64,000 nt of DNA. It comes from Bacteroidetes bacterium GWE2_42_24 (lineage in GTDB: Bacteria; Bacteroidota; Bacteroidia; Bacteroidales; TTA-H9). Shown piece by piece: positions 8,595 through 16,884 of the stretch (the stretch's first letter is position 1; each line of letters starts with the position of its first letter). The translations under genes were made by a program, and so were the position numbers. Below the pieces are notes generated by a model, which worked only from the letters and a program-made list of their open reading frames with translations, did not search any database and was not told the DNA's origin. The stretch covers positions 1 through 64,000 of the forward strand of contig MEOA01000061.1 in the NCBI GenBank assembly GCA_001768515.1, given 5' to 3'.

Positions 8595-8625
8595 AACGCT
8601 AACTTGTATATATATCCCCACAATT
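8595..8625 (-). repeat. Cassette-boundary half-site D, right end of the array
   Basis: AACGCTAAC (8595-8603) is the exact reverse complement of 7732-7740. The flanking AGCATGAAC resembles the sequence before the core of element B (CAGCATGAACACAAC), and the TTGTATATATAT that follows resembles the start of an attC-like left arm. The rest of the element is missing. GC content rises from here rightward, so this is probably the junction with older chromosomal DNA. Confidence 0.6.
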
Positions 8626-8928
8626 GCTGATATCCTTCCAATCCGACTTAATCTCATCATCTTCCGTAATCTTTCCTTCCGATATCAATACTTCTTCTGA
8701 AAAATTCAATGTAGCCTCACTGTCATTACTATACCACAGCCCCTCCGGACAGGGTAGCTCACCATATCCCCGCTTAAAATACCTCACCTCATCGTCTATG
8801 CCGTTGTGGTTCATTTTCACCATCCGCAACAGAGAAGAAATGGCACTGCCATGTTTTTTGCATGGCCTTTCAATCCGCATTGTCGGGCGGTTAAAACAGA
8901 GAGAAACTGTTGGGTTGTAAAATCTCAT
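8599..8928 (-). CDS. Possible truncated hypothetical protein at the array edge
   Basis: A 109-codon frame with an ATG start and another ATG at codon 39. The second half (KSDWKDISN and similar acidic/polar sequence) reads more like protein than the first. Its stop codon TAG falls inside GTTAGCG of half-site D, so the present C-terminus (GDIYTS) may be created by insertion of the array into a longer gene. A similar-length frame runs on the opposite strand. No family recognised; coding status uncertain. Confidence 0.35.
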   Translation of the reverse strand: MRFYNPTVSLCFNRPTMRIERPCKKHGSAISSLLRMVKMNHNGIDDEVRYFKRGYGELPCPEGLWYSNDSEATLNFSEEVLISEGKITEDDEIKSDWKDISNCGDIYTS

Positions 8929-9582
8929 AAAAGCTAAAATCGGGTTGTTGTCGCAAAAATAAACCTTTTTATAATCTATCCCGTTTTTTTTAAATTCTTT
9001 TTAGGGGAAAAATGACTCATTTTTAGACTCTAGAGATGTAACTTTATTGACCGTATTTTTCAATAGGTACTCTGTTTTTTTGCCTTTCCAAATAATAGAG
9101 TCGTTTTCCGAAATATGGGTGCGTTATTGCACACAAATCACTCTCCTCAACACGTGTTTTTAACCTTTTTTCAAATTTTTTCAGTAACAAATTGTCACAA
9201 AAGTAGGTTTTTTAATCCTTTGATTACGTGTATGATATAATCTAATTTTATAACTTACTCCTACCAAAAAGGGACCAAAGTTAGAGGAAAGATATATTTT
9301 TTCTATCTAAGGCCTATCTTTACTGCATCTATGGAATATATTTCATATGAAAGAATCGTAACTATATGAAAATCACGGCACGTTTTTTGTAATGCCCTCG
9401 CGGCAACAGATAACCGTGCAGTAAAAGCCGGGTGGAGATCCGGGATGGTCAGGGGATTGTTTATAGTGTTCCATCCTGCCGGGAAGCGTAGTTAGCTGAT
9501 AACGGCCTGGCCAGTATAGACGCGCAGGGTTGCAGCGCTGGCTGATACAGGAACCCTGGTTACGCAGTATAGGTGTAGATTT
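8929..9582. other. Long intergenic gap, no gene seen
   Basis: About 650 bp. The left two-thirds (to about 9350) are AT-rich with T-runs and carry no convincing frame. From about 9360 the composition becomes GC-richer like the chromosomal background. No tRNA, inverted repeat pair or attachment-site duplication was recognised. Confidence 0.5.
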
Positions 9583-10914
9583 TTACCGGTAGCCCCAGGC
9601 ATCTGATCTGCGCTCCCCGAGGAGATGGTAGTCGCGCTGTTCGATGGCCTGCTTTACCTTTTCACGGTCGCGATAGAGCGACCTGGTGTGATAACCGTTG
9701 AGGGCCATCCCGATATTGAAAGCGACCGTGCACAGCACGAGGGTCACCAGCAGCCTGTGCCAAACTGTACGCCTCTTCTTCAGCAACCACTCGTAGCAGT
9801 AAAATGAATAGAACATGGGAACCGGCATCATGATGATGAAGGTGTGCGACGAGGGGCCTTTGATGGAGAAGAAGAAGGAGAGATACACCAGTAAAAAGGC
9901 AGCAACGGTGATCCACTTTATCCTGACCCAGCCCTCGTCGGTGTTTTTCTGGAAGAAGGCTACCACGAACAGGATCACCTGGGCAAATCCTGCCACCAGC
10001 AGAAAGATTACGGCGGGTGCCATCCATAACTGATCTTTTACCACTGCCAGACGGCTGGCGGTATTGCCACCCAGCCAGTAGTTTACTTCTGCTGAAGCAA
10101 ATGCCAGGTATCGCATCAGCACTGTGAATATGTTTTTGATATTCTCCCGGTTCAACACCACATTTGATTCAACACCACGATTCACCGGCCAGGGTTGAAG
10201 CAGGGTAGGTACCATGGTCGCGGCACCTGCCAGCAACCCGATCACGAAAATCAGAACCGACGAAAGCAAACGGCTTCGGTCGTGGTGCCATTGAATAAGG
10301 AAGGCATAACCGGCGAAAGGAACCAGTAGCACCCACGACAGGTGAAGCTGCATGATGAGGGTAAGCATCAGACCCAGCACGAAAAACACCAGTTGCCGGG
10401 GGATAAGCCTGCACTTGTTGGTATATAGATCGATGAAACCAACGAAGAAGGGAATGGCAAAGATGATCACATAGGACGGATTCACCACCCTCGTTCCATA
10501 GTTAATGGTCCAGGGTGCCATCATCAGCCAGACATAGATCATCCATTTGGGGAAGGTGTGAAACCGGCGGCTGATGTACCATCCGAATAAACACAGGCTG
10601 CCAAACGAGAGGATGTTGACCAGCAGGATGGGTGATTCAGGTGCAGCCCATGCAATGAATGACCCTCCTGCCAGTAATCCCTGTAGGGCACCGGGGATCT
10701 GGGTCTGGGTATACACAACATCGGGTCCATAATAAGGCCATAGCCCGGTGGTGTAGTATTTCAGCCCGATGAGGTATATCTGTAACTCGTCTTCAAACCA
10801 AAACTCAGAACATAATCCATACACCACACGAAACAAAAACAAGCCCGACAGCATCAGAATCATGGGGAAGGAGCCCTGTTTGTTGAAATATTGAAAAAAC
10901 CGGTTCAGAGACAT
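9583..10914 (-). CDS. Integral membrane glycosyltransferase, GT39/ArnT-like (GT-C fold)
   Basis: A polytopic protein of about 443 residues with roughly ten hydrophobic segments. After the first transmembrane helix comes an acidic loop, EFWFEDELQIYLIGLKYY, with the Asp/Glu signature and the following WPYYGPDVVYTQ typical of GT39/PMT-like polyprenyl-phosphate-sugar transferases. It probably moves a sugar from a lipid carrier to a protein or lipid at the periplasmic face; the acceptor cannot be deduced. The open frame extends to a TTG at 10956, but the ATG at 10914 (MSLNRFF) places the first helix normally, so I chose it. It stands alone between a gene-free stretch and the Gfo/Idh/MocA gene. Confidence 0.7.
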   Translation of the reverse strand: MSLNRFFQYFNKQGSFPMILMLSGLFLFRVVYGLCSEFWFEDELQIYLIGLKYYTTGLWPYYGPDVVYTQTQIPGALQGLLAGGSFIAWAAPESPILLVNILSFGSLCLFGWYISRRFHTFPKWMIYVWLMMAPWTINYGTRVVNPSYVIIFAIPFFVGFIDLYTNKCRLIPRQLVFFVLGLMLTLIMQLHLSWVLLVPFAGYAFLIQWHHDRSRLLSSVLIFVIGLLAGAATMVPTLLQPWPVNRGVESNVVLNRENIKNIFTVLMRYLAFASAEVNYWLGGNTASRLAVVKDQLWMAPAVIFLLVAGFAQVILFVVAFFQKNTDEGWVRIKWITVAAFLLVYLSFFFSIKGPSSHTFIIMMPVPMFYSFYCYEWLLKKRRTVWHRLLVTLVLCTVAFNIGMALNGYHTRSLYRDREKVKQAIEQRDYHLLGERRSDAWGYR

Positions 10915-11257
10915 GTACCTGGGGTGTTTTGGCTTTGGATTATTCGGGGAACACAAATGTAGGGGTAAAATAAATCGGATGGATGAAAAATCTGAGACGT
11001 CGGCCTGCCGGTCAACAAGCCTTTGAAGTGCCTGAGGTACTTGTTGAGTTGTTTAATACCTGCTTTTTGTGCTCACCGGCAGCAGAGATGCCGGCCAATC
11101 GCGGGATGATTGATGTTTTTTTACCGGTAAGATGTAAATAGGTGGATGATACGGCTTTAACTACGGTCATGGCAATTTGGTTTTCTTGTAAAAGCGTCAC
11201 GCCAACGTGGTTGATAACATTGGCGTGGCAGTATTTCATGTGAAAAGATCCGGCGAA
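10915..11257. other. Intergenic region upstream of the GT39-like gene
   Basis: About 340 bp with no convincing gene. A 75-codon minus-strand frame at 11012-11239 has no recognisable features. No clear terminator was seen for the minus-strand gene that ends at 11258. Confidence 0.4.
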
Positions 11258-12649
11258 TTACATCCTGATATCCTCCACGGTTCCGCCCATCCGGCTTTTT
11301 TCGGCCATGAAGCCCATGACGTGGCTCTCAATGGAGGCTTCGATGGTAGAAGTGAGCAAGGAAGCATCGTGTTTGGAAACAGCATGTATCCAGTTGGCTG
11401 CCAAACGCCAGTCGCCTCCGCCATGACCTGAATTTTTATAGTTCTCGACGTTGATGGCATTGGCTTCAAGGGTCTCTGATTTATCGGTGCGGAAGTCATA
11501 GATTGTGAACCGATCCATGTCGCCTTCGATGTATCCCATGCTACCCATCACACGGGTACGACGGCCACCCCAGGGGGTAAAAGCTTCCATGCTGAAGGAT
11601 GCAGTAACCCCTCCCTCGAACTCGATGTTGGTTACATAATGATCACACTGGTCGTTGTCCATGTCGTAGACACAGCGGCCATAGTTGGTGGTCTTCAGGT
11701 AATTCATGATGGCATCGCCCTGTTTCTCCTTTTCATCGGGGAGGTCGAACACGTAGGTCCATCCCCTTTTGCGGTAATAGATGTTAAGGGCTGAATAGGG
11801 ACAGTTTGCTTCGGCCTGACAACCATCTGTGCAACGGTGTGTAGCGCCATGTGGTGCATTCTCTTTACGGAACCATTTCAGGTTGCCGAAGGCCTGAATC
11901 CGTTTGGCAGGTTTCCCGATCATCCAGCGCATGATGTCGAGGTCGTGACACGATTTGGCCAGGATGATCGGAGTAGTGGCTTTCGAGTTGTGCCAGTTGC
12001 CGCGAACATAGGAATGGCTCATGTGGATGTGATCGATCGGCTCCATGTGCTGCATGCTGATGATCTCCCCGATGGCGCCGCTTTGCATCAGTTCGCGCAT
12101 CTTCACGAAATAGGGGGCATAACGCAGTACATGGCACACGGCGACAATTCTGCCAGTCTTTTCAGCCAGGTTGAGTATGTCGCGGCACTCTTTCTCGGAG
12201 GGTGAAATGGGCTTTTCAAGCAATACGTCGTAACCAAGCCTCAGGGCCTCCATGCAGGGGCCGTAGTGAAGGTCATCGGGGGTGGTGATGATGATGGCAT
12301 CGGCAAATTTGGGCCGTTTAAAGACGTCTTCCCATGTTTTAAAACGGTTCTCTTCAGGGATGTTATGCTTCTTTGTATAGCGTTCATTCCTGATGGTGAT
12401 GGGTTCGGCTACCCCTATGATATCGAGTTGTTCAGGGAAGCTGAGGGCATAACCCCCATATACGTTACCACGTGATCCTGCCCCGCAGGTAATGGCGGTA
12501 ACAGGCTTTTCGGGTGTTTCGAAATTGTCGGGAAGGATGATGGGGAGCGCCTCGTGGTCACCGGCAAATGCCGACCAGGGGAGAAGGGAGCCGCCAAAGG
12601 CCAGCCCCATGAGCTTAAGCGCATCGCGTCTTGAGGTGTTTTTCGACAT
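11258..12649 (-). CDS. Tat-exported Gfo/Idh/MocA-family oxidoreductase
   Basis: A 463-residue protein. The N-terminus carries a twin-arginine signal (TSRRDALKLMG, then a hydrophobic stretch ending in SAFAGDH), so it is exported folded to the periplasm. A Rossmann NAD(P)-binding domain begins at VTAITCGAGSRG (about 52-63), followed by the family's EKPISPSEKEC near 150 and the second alpha/beta domain. Members oxidise or reduce sugars or inositols, or act in cofactor-retaining glycoside cleavage; the substrate here is unknown. A cysteine cluster near residues 270-290 (CTDGCQAEANC) is typical of a subgroup of exported members. ATG start; a TATATTTG box on the minus strand at 12672-12679 may be its -7 element. 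Confidence 0.85.
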   Translation of the reverse strand: MSKNTSRRDALKLMGLAFGGSLLPWSAFAGDHEALPIILPDNFETPEKPVTAITCGAGSRGNVYGGYALSFPEQLDIIGVAEPITIRNERYTKKHNIPEENRFKTWEDVFKRPKFADAIIITTPDDLHYGPCMEALRLGYDVLLEKPISPSEKECRDILNLAEKTGRIVAVCHVLRYAPYFVKMRELMQSGAIGEIISMQHMEPIDHIHMSHSYVRGNWHNSKATTPIILAKSCHDLDIMRWMIGKPAKRIQAFGNLKWFRKENAPHGATHRCTDGCQAEANCPYSALNIYYRKRGWTYVFDLPDEKEKQGDAIMNYLKTTNYGRCVYDMDNDQCDHYVTNIEFEGGVTASFSMEAFTPWGGRRTRVMGSMGYIEGDMDRFTIYDFRTDKSETLEANAINVENYKNSGHGGGDWRLAANWIHAVSKHDASLLTSTIEASIESHVMGFMAEKSRMGGTVEDIRM

Positions 12650-12998
12650 GGTTATCTTTGATTTTATGTCACAAATATAATAAAAAGAGGATTGGAAATA
12701 TTGGTGTTGGCTTTGACATTAACATTAACATTGACATTGACTGGCTGGCTCGAGATGTTGGCCGCGTGATTGTTTCACGGTGAGCCACAGAGCTAACGAA
12801 CAAACAAAAAGAATCACAATCCCGAAGGGATGAAATTATTATAGAAGAAATAAAAGGGCAGAAAGAAACCCCGAAGGGGTGACATGATCGTAGAACATTG
12901 ACATTGACATTGGCGTTGGCTATGGCATTGGCTATCGGGATGAAATCTGGAACTTTTTCATTCCTGCTTTCTGTGAAGCGCTGAATGAGTAAGGGGTG
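12650..12998. repeat. Intergenic dispersed repeats, left inverted copy flanking feoAB
   Basis: The gap contains (TTGACA/TTAACA)-type hexamer runs near 12713-12742 and 12895-12935. It also holds a composite repeat near 12745-12890 that includes ATGTTGGCCGCG, GAGCCACAGAGCTAACGAAC, CAATCCCGAAGGGATG and AACCCCGAAGGGGTGAC. The reverse complement of most of this is found at about 15825-16190, on the other side of feoAB. No gene. Confidence 0.75.
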
Positions 12999-15599
12999 TT
13001 AAAATCCCAGCAAAATGCCTGTCTGGTAAACGACAAATGAGGCTAGCCATGCGATGGCGGTGGTATAGATGATGACGAAGGCACCCCATTTCCAGTGGCC
13101 TGCTTCACGGGCGATTACTGAAACGGTTCCCATGCAGGGGAAATAGAGGAGCACGAATACCATAAACGAGATGGCCACGAGCGGACTGAAAACCTTTTGC
13201 CCGATCTTCACCCCCTGATGGTACGATTGCCCCTGAAGACGTTTGATCAGTGAAGTTTCTGATGCATCATCGGGCGAGTAGAGTACGCCCATGGTGCTTA
13301 CTACTACCTCTTTACCGGGGACACCTGCCAGAATGCTTACCCCCATCTTCCAGTCGAAACCAAGCGGTGCAATGACAGGCGTGATGAAGCGGCCAAGCCG
13401 TCCTATGTAGGAGTTTAATTGCTGCTCAGAGGCCAGCAGTCCATCGAAATGATGGGTGATGCTGTCAGTCATCGTGGTGGCTGATGCCAGGTCAAGACTG
13501 CCGGCAGCTTCCAGTTTCGTTACTTTGGTCAATGCTTCATTTTTCCGATGCTCCAGTTTGCTGCTGTCACCGGCATGCGTTGGAAAATATCCGAGTGCCC
13601 AGATAATGATGGAAGCTACCAGAATGATGCCTGCAATCTTTCGCAGGTATTGCACGGCTTTGTCCCACATGTGCACAACGATAGCCCGGCCTGTCGGAAC
13701 GCGATAGGGTGGGAGTTCCATTACAAAGGGTACCATGTCGATACGAAACAAGGTTTTCTTCAGGAGTAGTGCTATTCCAATGGCCACCAGCACGCCGAGG
13801 CTGTAAATGATAAAGAGAACGGTGCCGGAGTGGCTGGGGAAAAAGGCGGTGATAAGCAGAACATATACTGGCAGCCGGGCACTGCACGACATGAATGGAT
13901 TGATCAGCATCGTGATCATCCTGTCGTTGCGGTTTTCAAGGGTACGGGTGGCCATGATGGCCGGTACCGTACAGCCAAAGCCCATCAGCAGCGGGATAAC
14001 AGATTTGCCATGAAGGCCTATCCTGTGCATGGCTTTGTCCATGATGAATACTGCACGTGCCATGTAACCGGTATCTTCCATCAATGAAATGAACAGGAAC
14101 AGCAATACAATGTTGGGCAGAAAGACGATGACACCACCCACACCCCCGATGATTCCGTCGATGAGGAGGTCTTTCAGCATACCTTCGGCCATGTTACTTC
14201 CGATAAGTCCCGATATCCAGTGTACACTGCTGTCGATCCATGCCATGGGATAACTGCCAATGGTAAAAGTTGCCTGAAACATCAGCCACATCAGGGCAGC
14301 AAACACCGGAATGCCAAACAACCGATGGGTGAGAAAGGTATCTATGACTTCTGTATTCCTGCGGCTTTCGGTACTCCCGGGGGTGAGGGTTTCCTTCAGT
14401 GCCCCGTTGATAAATCCATATTTGGAGTCGGTAATGATGGTCTCGATGGGCTCACCATAGAACTCTTTAATCCAGCGTTGTTCCTGCTCCACTACCTTCA
14501 GGATGGCCGCGTTATTATGACACAAGGCAATCCGTTTTAGCTCTTCAGGGTCTTTTTCAAGGAGTTTGAGGGCCAGATAACGCGAGGATACCCGATCAGT
14601 CAGGGCGGCATTTCCCGGTGCCTTGATGGTTTTTTGAATCTCTTTGACCGATTTTTCGATTGCCTGCCCATAGTTGATGTGAATGTGACGTACATGTGGA
14701 CAGCGATCCTCGAAAACCTCGATAATCTTATCCAGCAAATCGTTCATGCCACGCCCCTTCGATGCGACAGTAGGTACCATCGGAATCCCGGTAAGGCTTC
14801 CGAGGGCATCGTAATCGAGATGGTCTTCTCTTTTCTGAAGTTCATCAAACATGTTCAGGGCCATCACCACCTTGATGTCCATGTCGATGAGCTGAGTTGT
14901 GAGGTAGAGATTGCGTTCGAGGCTTGATGAGTCTACAACATTAAGGACAACATCAGGCAATTTATCGATGATGAAATTTCTTACGAAAACCTCTTCGGGT
15001 GTATAGGCTGTAATGCTATAGGTTCCGGGAAGGTCTATCAGATTGATGGTATGCTTCCCATGCCTGAAATGAACCTCCTTGGCATCGACTGTTACACCGG
15101 AGTAGTTGCCAACCCTTTCGTGTGCCCCGGATAACATGTTGAAAAGAGATGTTTTCCCGGCATTGGGGTTGCCTACCACAGCCACAGTAACCACCGAAGG
15201 GGGATAGGCGGCATCGGGCCAGGAATGGTGTTCAAAGTGGTGCCGACGATGACGTCTCCGGTCAGGAGCCGGGTTCCCCAAATGAGGGGGCCGCTGATGC
15301 TGATGGCGTCCACGCGATCGTCCGGGTGTCTCAAATACGCCATTCCAGATTTGTTCTTCAAAGAAAGCCGCTTCTTCTTCAGAAACGATCTCGATGAGTG
15401 AGGCTTCACTGTTGCGAAGTGAAACATTGTAGCCCATCACGTTATATTCTACAGGATCGTTCATCGGGGCTTTGCGGATAACAGTCACACGCTTGCCGGC
15501 TACAAATCCCATCTCCATGATGCGTTTGCGGAAGGCTCCACGCCCTTTTACCTTGGCAATGATGGCAGACTCGCCCTGATTTAAGTCCTGTAAAACCAT
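12999..15599 (-). CDS. feoB: FeoA-FeoB fusion, ferrous iron transporter
   Basis: A protein of about 866 residues importing Fe(II) across the inner membrane. The first 75 residues are a FeoA SH3-like domain (LNQGESAIIAKVKG, MEMGF). A linker rich in Arg, His and Pro (about 93-130) follows, then the FeoB G domain with G1 GNPNAGKTS (about 143-151), DLPGTYS and the NMFD form of G4. The permease part carries both gate motifs, GFGCTVPA and GVPGKEVVVS. The FeoA-FeoB fusion is common in Bacteroidota. The frame continues upstream to a TTG at 15656, but that codon sits in the -33 box of a good promoter, so ATG 15599 is the start. Expression is probably iron-controlled, but no operator was recognised. 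The gene is flanked by inverted copies of a dispersed repeat. Confidence 0.95.
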   Translation of the reverse strand: MVLQDLNQGESAIIAKVKGRGAFRKRIMEMGFVAGKRVTVIRKAPMNDPVEYNVMGYNVSLRNSEASLIEIVSEEEAAFFEEQIWNGVFETPGRSRGRHQHQRPPHLGNPAPDRRRHRRHHFEHHSWPDAAYPPSVVTVAVVGNPNAGKTSLFNMLSGAHERVGNYSGVTVDAKEVHFRHGKHTINLIDLPGTYSITAYTPEEVFVRNFIIDKLPDVVLNVVDSSSLERNLYLTTQLIDMDIKVVMALNMFDELQKREDHLDYDALGSLTGIPMVPTVASKGRGMNDLLDKIIEVFEDRCPHVRHIHINYGQAIEKSVKEIQKTIKAPGNAALTDRVSSRYLALKLLEKDPEELKRIALCHNNAAILKVVEQEQRWIKEFYGEPIETIITDSKYGFINGALKETLTPGSTESRRNTEVIDTFLTHRLFGIPVFAALMWLMFQATFTIGSYPMAWIDSSVHWISGLIGSNMAEGMLKDLLIDGIIGGVGGVIVFLPNIVLLFLFISLMEDTGYMARAVFIMDKAMHRIGLHGKSVIPLLMGFGCTVPAIMATRTLENRNDRMITMLINPFMSCSARLPVYVLLITAFFPSHSGTVLFIIYSLGVLVAIGIALLLKKTLFRIDMVPFVMELPPYRVPTGRAIVVHMWDKAVQYLRKIAGIILVASIIIWALGYFPTHAGDSSKLEHRKNEALTKVTKLEAAGSLDLASATTMTDSITHHFDGLLASEQQLNSYIGRLGRFITPVIAPLGFDWKMGVSILAGVPGKEVVVSTMGVLYSPDDASETSLIKRLQGQSYHQGVKIGQKVFSPLVAISFMVFVLLYFPCMGTVSVIAREAGHWKWGAFVIIYTTAIAWLASFVVYQTGILLGF

Positions 15600-15626
15600 G
15601 AAGTTATTTAGAACCGGTTTAAATTG

Positions 15627-15657
15627 CAAAGGTATAGGATTTTTCTGTCGATACAAA
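15627..15657 (-). promoter_or_regulatory. Promoter of feoAB (TTTG-N19-TACCTTTG)
   Basis: On the minus strand, TTTG (15657-15654) is followed after exactly 19 bp by TACCTTTG (15634-15627), the Bacteroidota primary-sigma consensus. The start codon at 15599 lies 27 bp further on. This argues against the upstream TTG start. Confidence 0.8.
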
Positions 15658-16194
15658 GGGGAAACAGGAGAAGCCGGCAGTAATTAGTGCCTGTCTCTAA
15701 TGTATAAAATTCATGAAAACAGATATTTAAAGCAATAAATTGAGGATTTTTTTATATCTTTTAGAAAAAGATAAGTAGCCATGAATATCTTCAATGATTT
15801 AATTATAAAACAGTTATATAATAATGTCACCCCTTCGGGGTTTTTCGGTTGTGTCGATATTTTCTTTTCTATAATAATTACACTCCTTCAGGGTTGTGGC
15901 GCTATTTATAATTTTTGTTCTATCGCGAGCCAAAGCCAATGTCAATGTATTACGATAATGTCACCCCTTCAGGGTTTTTCGGCTGATCAGTAATTTATGT
16001 CTATGATAATTCCATCCCTTCGGGATTGTGGTTCTTTTTGTTTGTTCATTAGCTCTGTGGTTATCAGTAATTCTCTGTGGTTCTCTGTGAAACAATCGCG
16101 CGGCCAACATCTTGCGCCGGCCAGTCAAAGTCAACGTCAAAGCTAATGTTCTACGACAATGTCACCTCTTCGGGTTGTGGTCCTGATTTTTCCA
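15658..16194. repeat. Intergenic dispersed repeats, right inverted copy flanking feoAB
   Basis: Holds five CCCTTCGGG-type units (near 15827, 15887, 15961, 16008 and 16164). It also has CAATCGCGCGGCCAACATCTTGCG-like sequence near 16091 and TCAAAGTCAACGTCAAAGC hexamers near 16124. Positions about 16000-16120 match the reverse complement of about 12745-12850 with few mismatches. Short frames here (for example 15781-15993) are read through the repeat and are not genes. Confidence 0.75.
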
Positions 16195-16605
16195 TTAACC
16201 CGGCATGGCGCTGATATCGCTCCAGAGTACATTCCATCGGTGCCAGTCGGGATCAGCAAATCCGAATCCATACATCCAGCCCTGGTCCTCAGGTTCGGCG
16301 AAGATGGTTCCACCTGCCGCGACGACAAGGCTGTACATGGCATCTACTTCGGCACGTGAATCCATTTCAAAAGAGAGGAGCATCTCGGTTCCGGCACCGG
16401 TATCGGATGCATTATAGCGGGCAAATGTTTCGAAGGTGGCAACGGGTACCAGCATAACCATGAGTCCTTTGGAACCCATAACAAGGCCAGCCATGGAGTT
16501 GTCGGTTTCATGCCGCAGATGGAAGGTGAATCCGAGTCTTTTGAAAAATTCTTTCGACAGAGCCAGGTCTTTCACCGGTAAGCTTATCCAGAGTTCTTTG
16601 ATCAT
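16195..16605 (-). CDS. VOC-superfamily (glyoxalase/bleomycin-resistance-like) protein
   Basis: A protein of about 136 residues from ATG 16605 (MIKELWISLPVKDL). The open frame extends 17 codons further, but this ATG fits the family start. It has the single-domain VOC pattern: an N-terminal PVKDL..SKEFF..LGF module, a central strand-rich part and the C-terminal ADPDWHRWNVLW, close to the DPDGHxW motif of the COG3607-like group. Such proteins bind a divalent metal in a dimer; the substrate is unknown. It stands alone beside the dispersed repeats. Confidence 0.8.
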   Translation of the reverse strand: MIKELWISLPVKDLALSKEFFKRLGFTFHLRHETDNSMAGLVMGSKGLMVMLVPVATFETFARYNASDTGAGTEMLLSFEMDSRAEVDAMYSLVVAAGGTIFAEPEDQGWMYGFGFADPDWHRWNVLWSDISAMPG

Positions 16606-16830
16606 TGGGTGCAGGGTTGAATTGTATGACTGGGAATGGTATATATAACAACCCATTGAGCGAAAAGTTATGGAAGCCTGATGACTCTGTCAGGCAGTGA
16701 GTTTCGGCACCTGCAAGCATCATTGCCAGGTGAAATATAGGTTTTATAGAAGATTCTTCGATTCATTTCATTGCAGACAGAATCTGCGGAAATTTAACCG
16801 GACAACAATGTTTATCAATCGCGGATATTT

Positions 16831-16860
16831 CAAAGGCCGGGAGTTTCCTCCCGGCCTTTG
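16831..16860 (-). terminator. Terminator hairpin after the M14 carboxypeptidase gene
   Basis: A perfect 13-bp stem (CAAAGGCCGGGAG / CTCCCGGCCTTTG) with a 4-base loop, 25 bp past the stop of the minus-strand gene. The stem ends in an A/T block that supplies Us in either direction; the following tail is short. Confidence 0.7.
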
Positions 16861-16884
16861 CTTAGTAGGGGTATCGTAGTTGGA

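Larger units (their letters stand above)
1037..8603 (-). mobile_element. Integron-like cassette array without a visible integrase
   Basis: Four minus-strand genes are separated by three related non-coding elements (A 1709-1842, B 6082-6213, C 7607-7740) with half-sites at both ends (1037-1046 and 8595-8603). Spacing between the boundary cores is nearly constant (119, 118 and 118 bp). Each gene has matching inverted boundary bases: GTTATAGGCC for 1086-1691, GTTGTGT for 1963-5961, G(C/T)TAGCCAT for 6216-7583 and GTTAGCGTT for 7750-8562. This is what integron cassettes show, because one attC arm carries bases complementary to the start of its own cassette. The cores do not fit the classical RYYYAAC/GTTRRRY consensus strictly, and no tyrosine recombinase is present in the window. 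The array reads 5' to 3' on the minus strand, with an attC-like site following each gene. The interpretation is inferred; the repeats themselves are seen directly. Confidence 0.65.

Noticed and set aside
8600-9600. Integron integrase next to the array
   Set aside because: No frame with tyrosine-recombinase motifs exists here or elsewhere in the window; an integrase could lie to the left of position 1.
15781-15993. 70-codon plus-strand frame upstream of feoAB
   Set aside because: It reads through three units of the dispersed CCCTTCGGG repeat, with no protein-like features.
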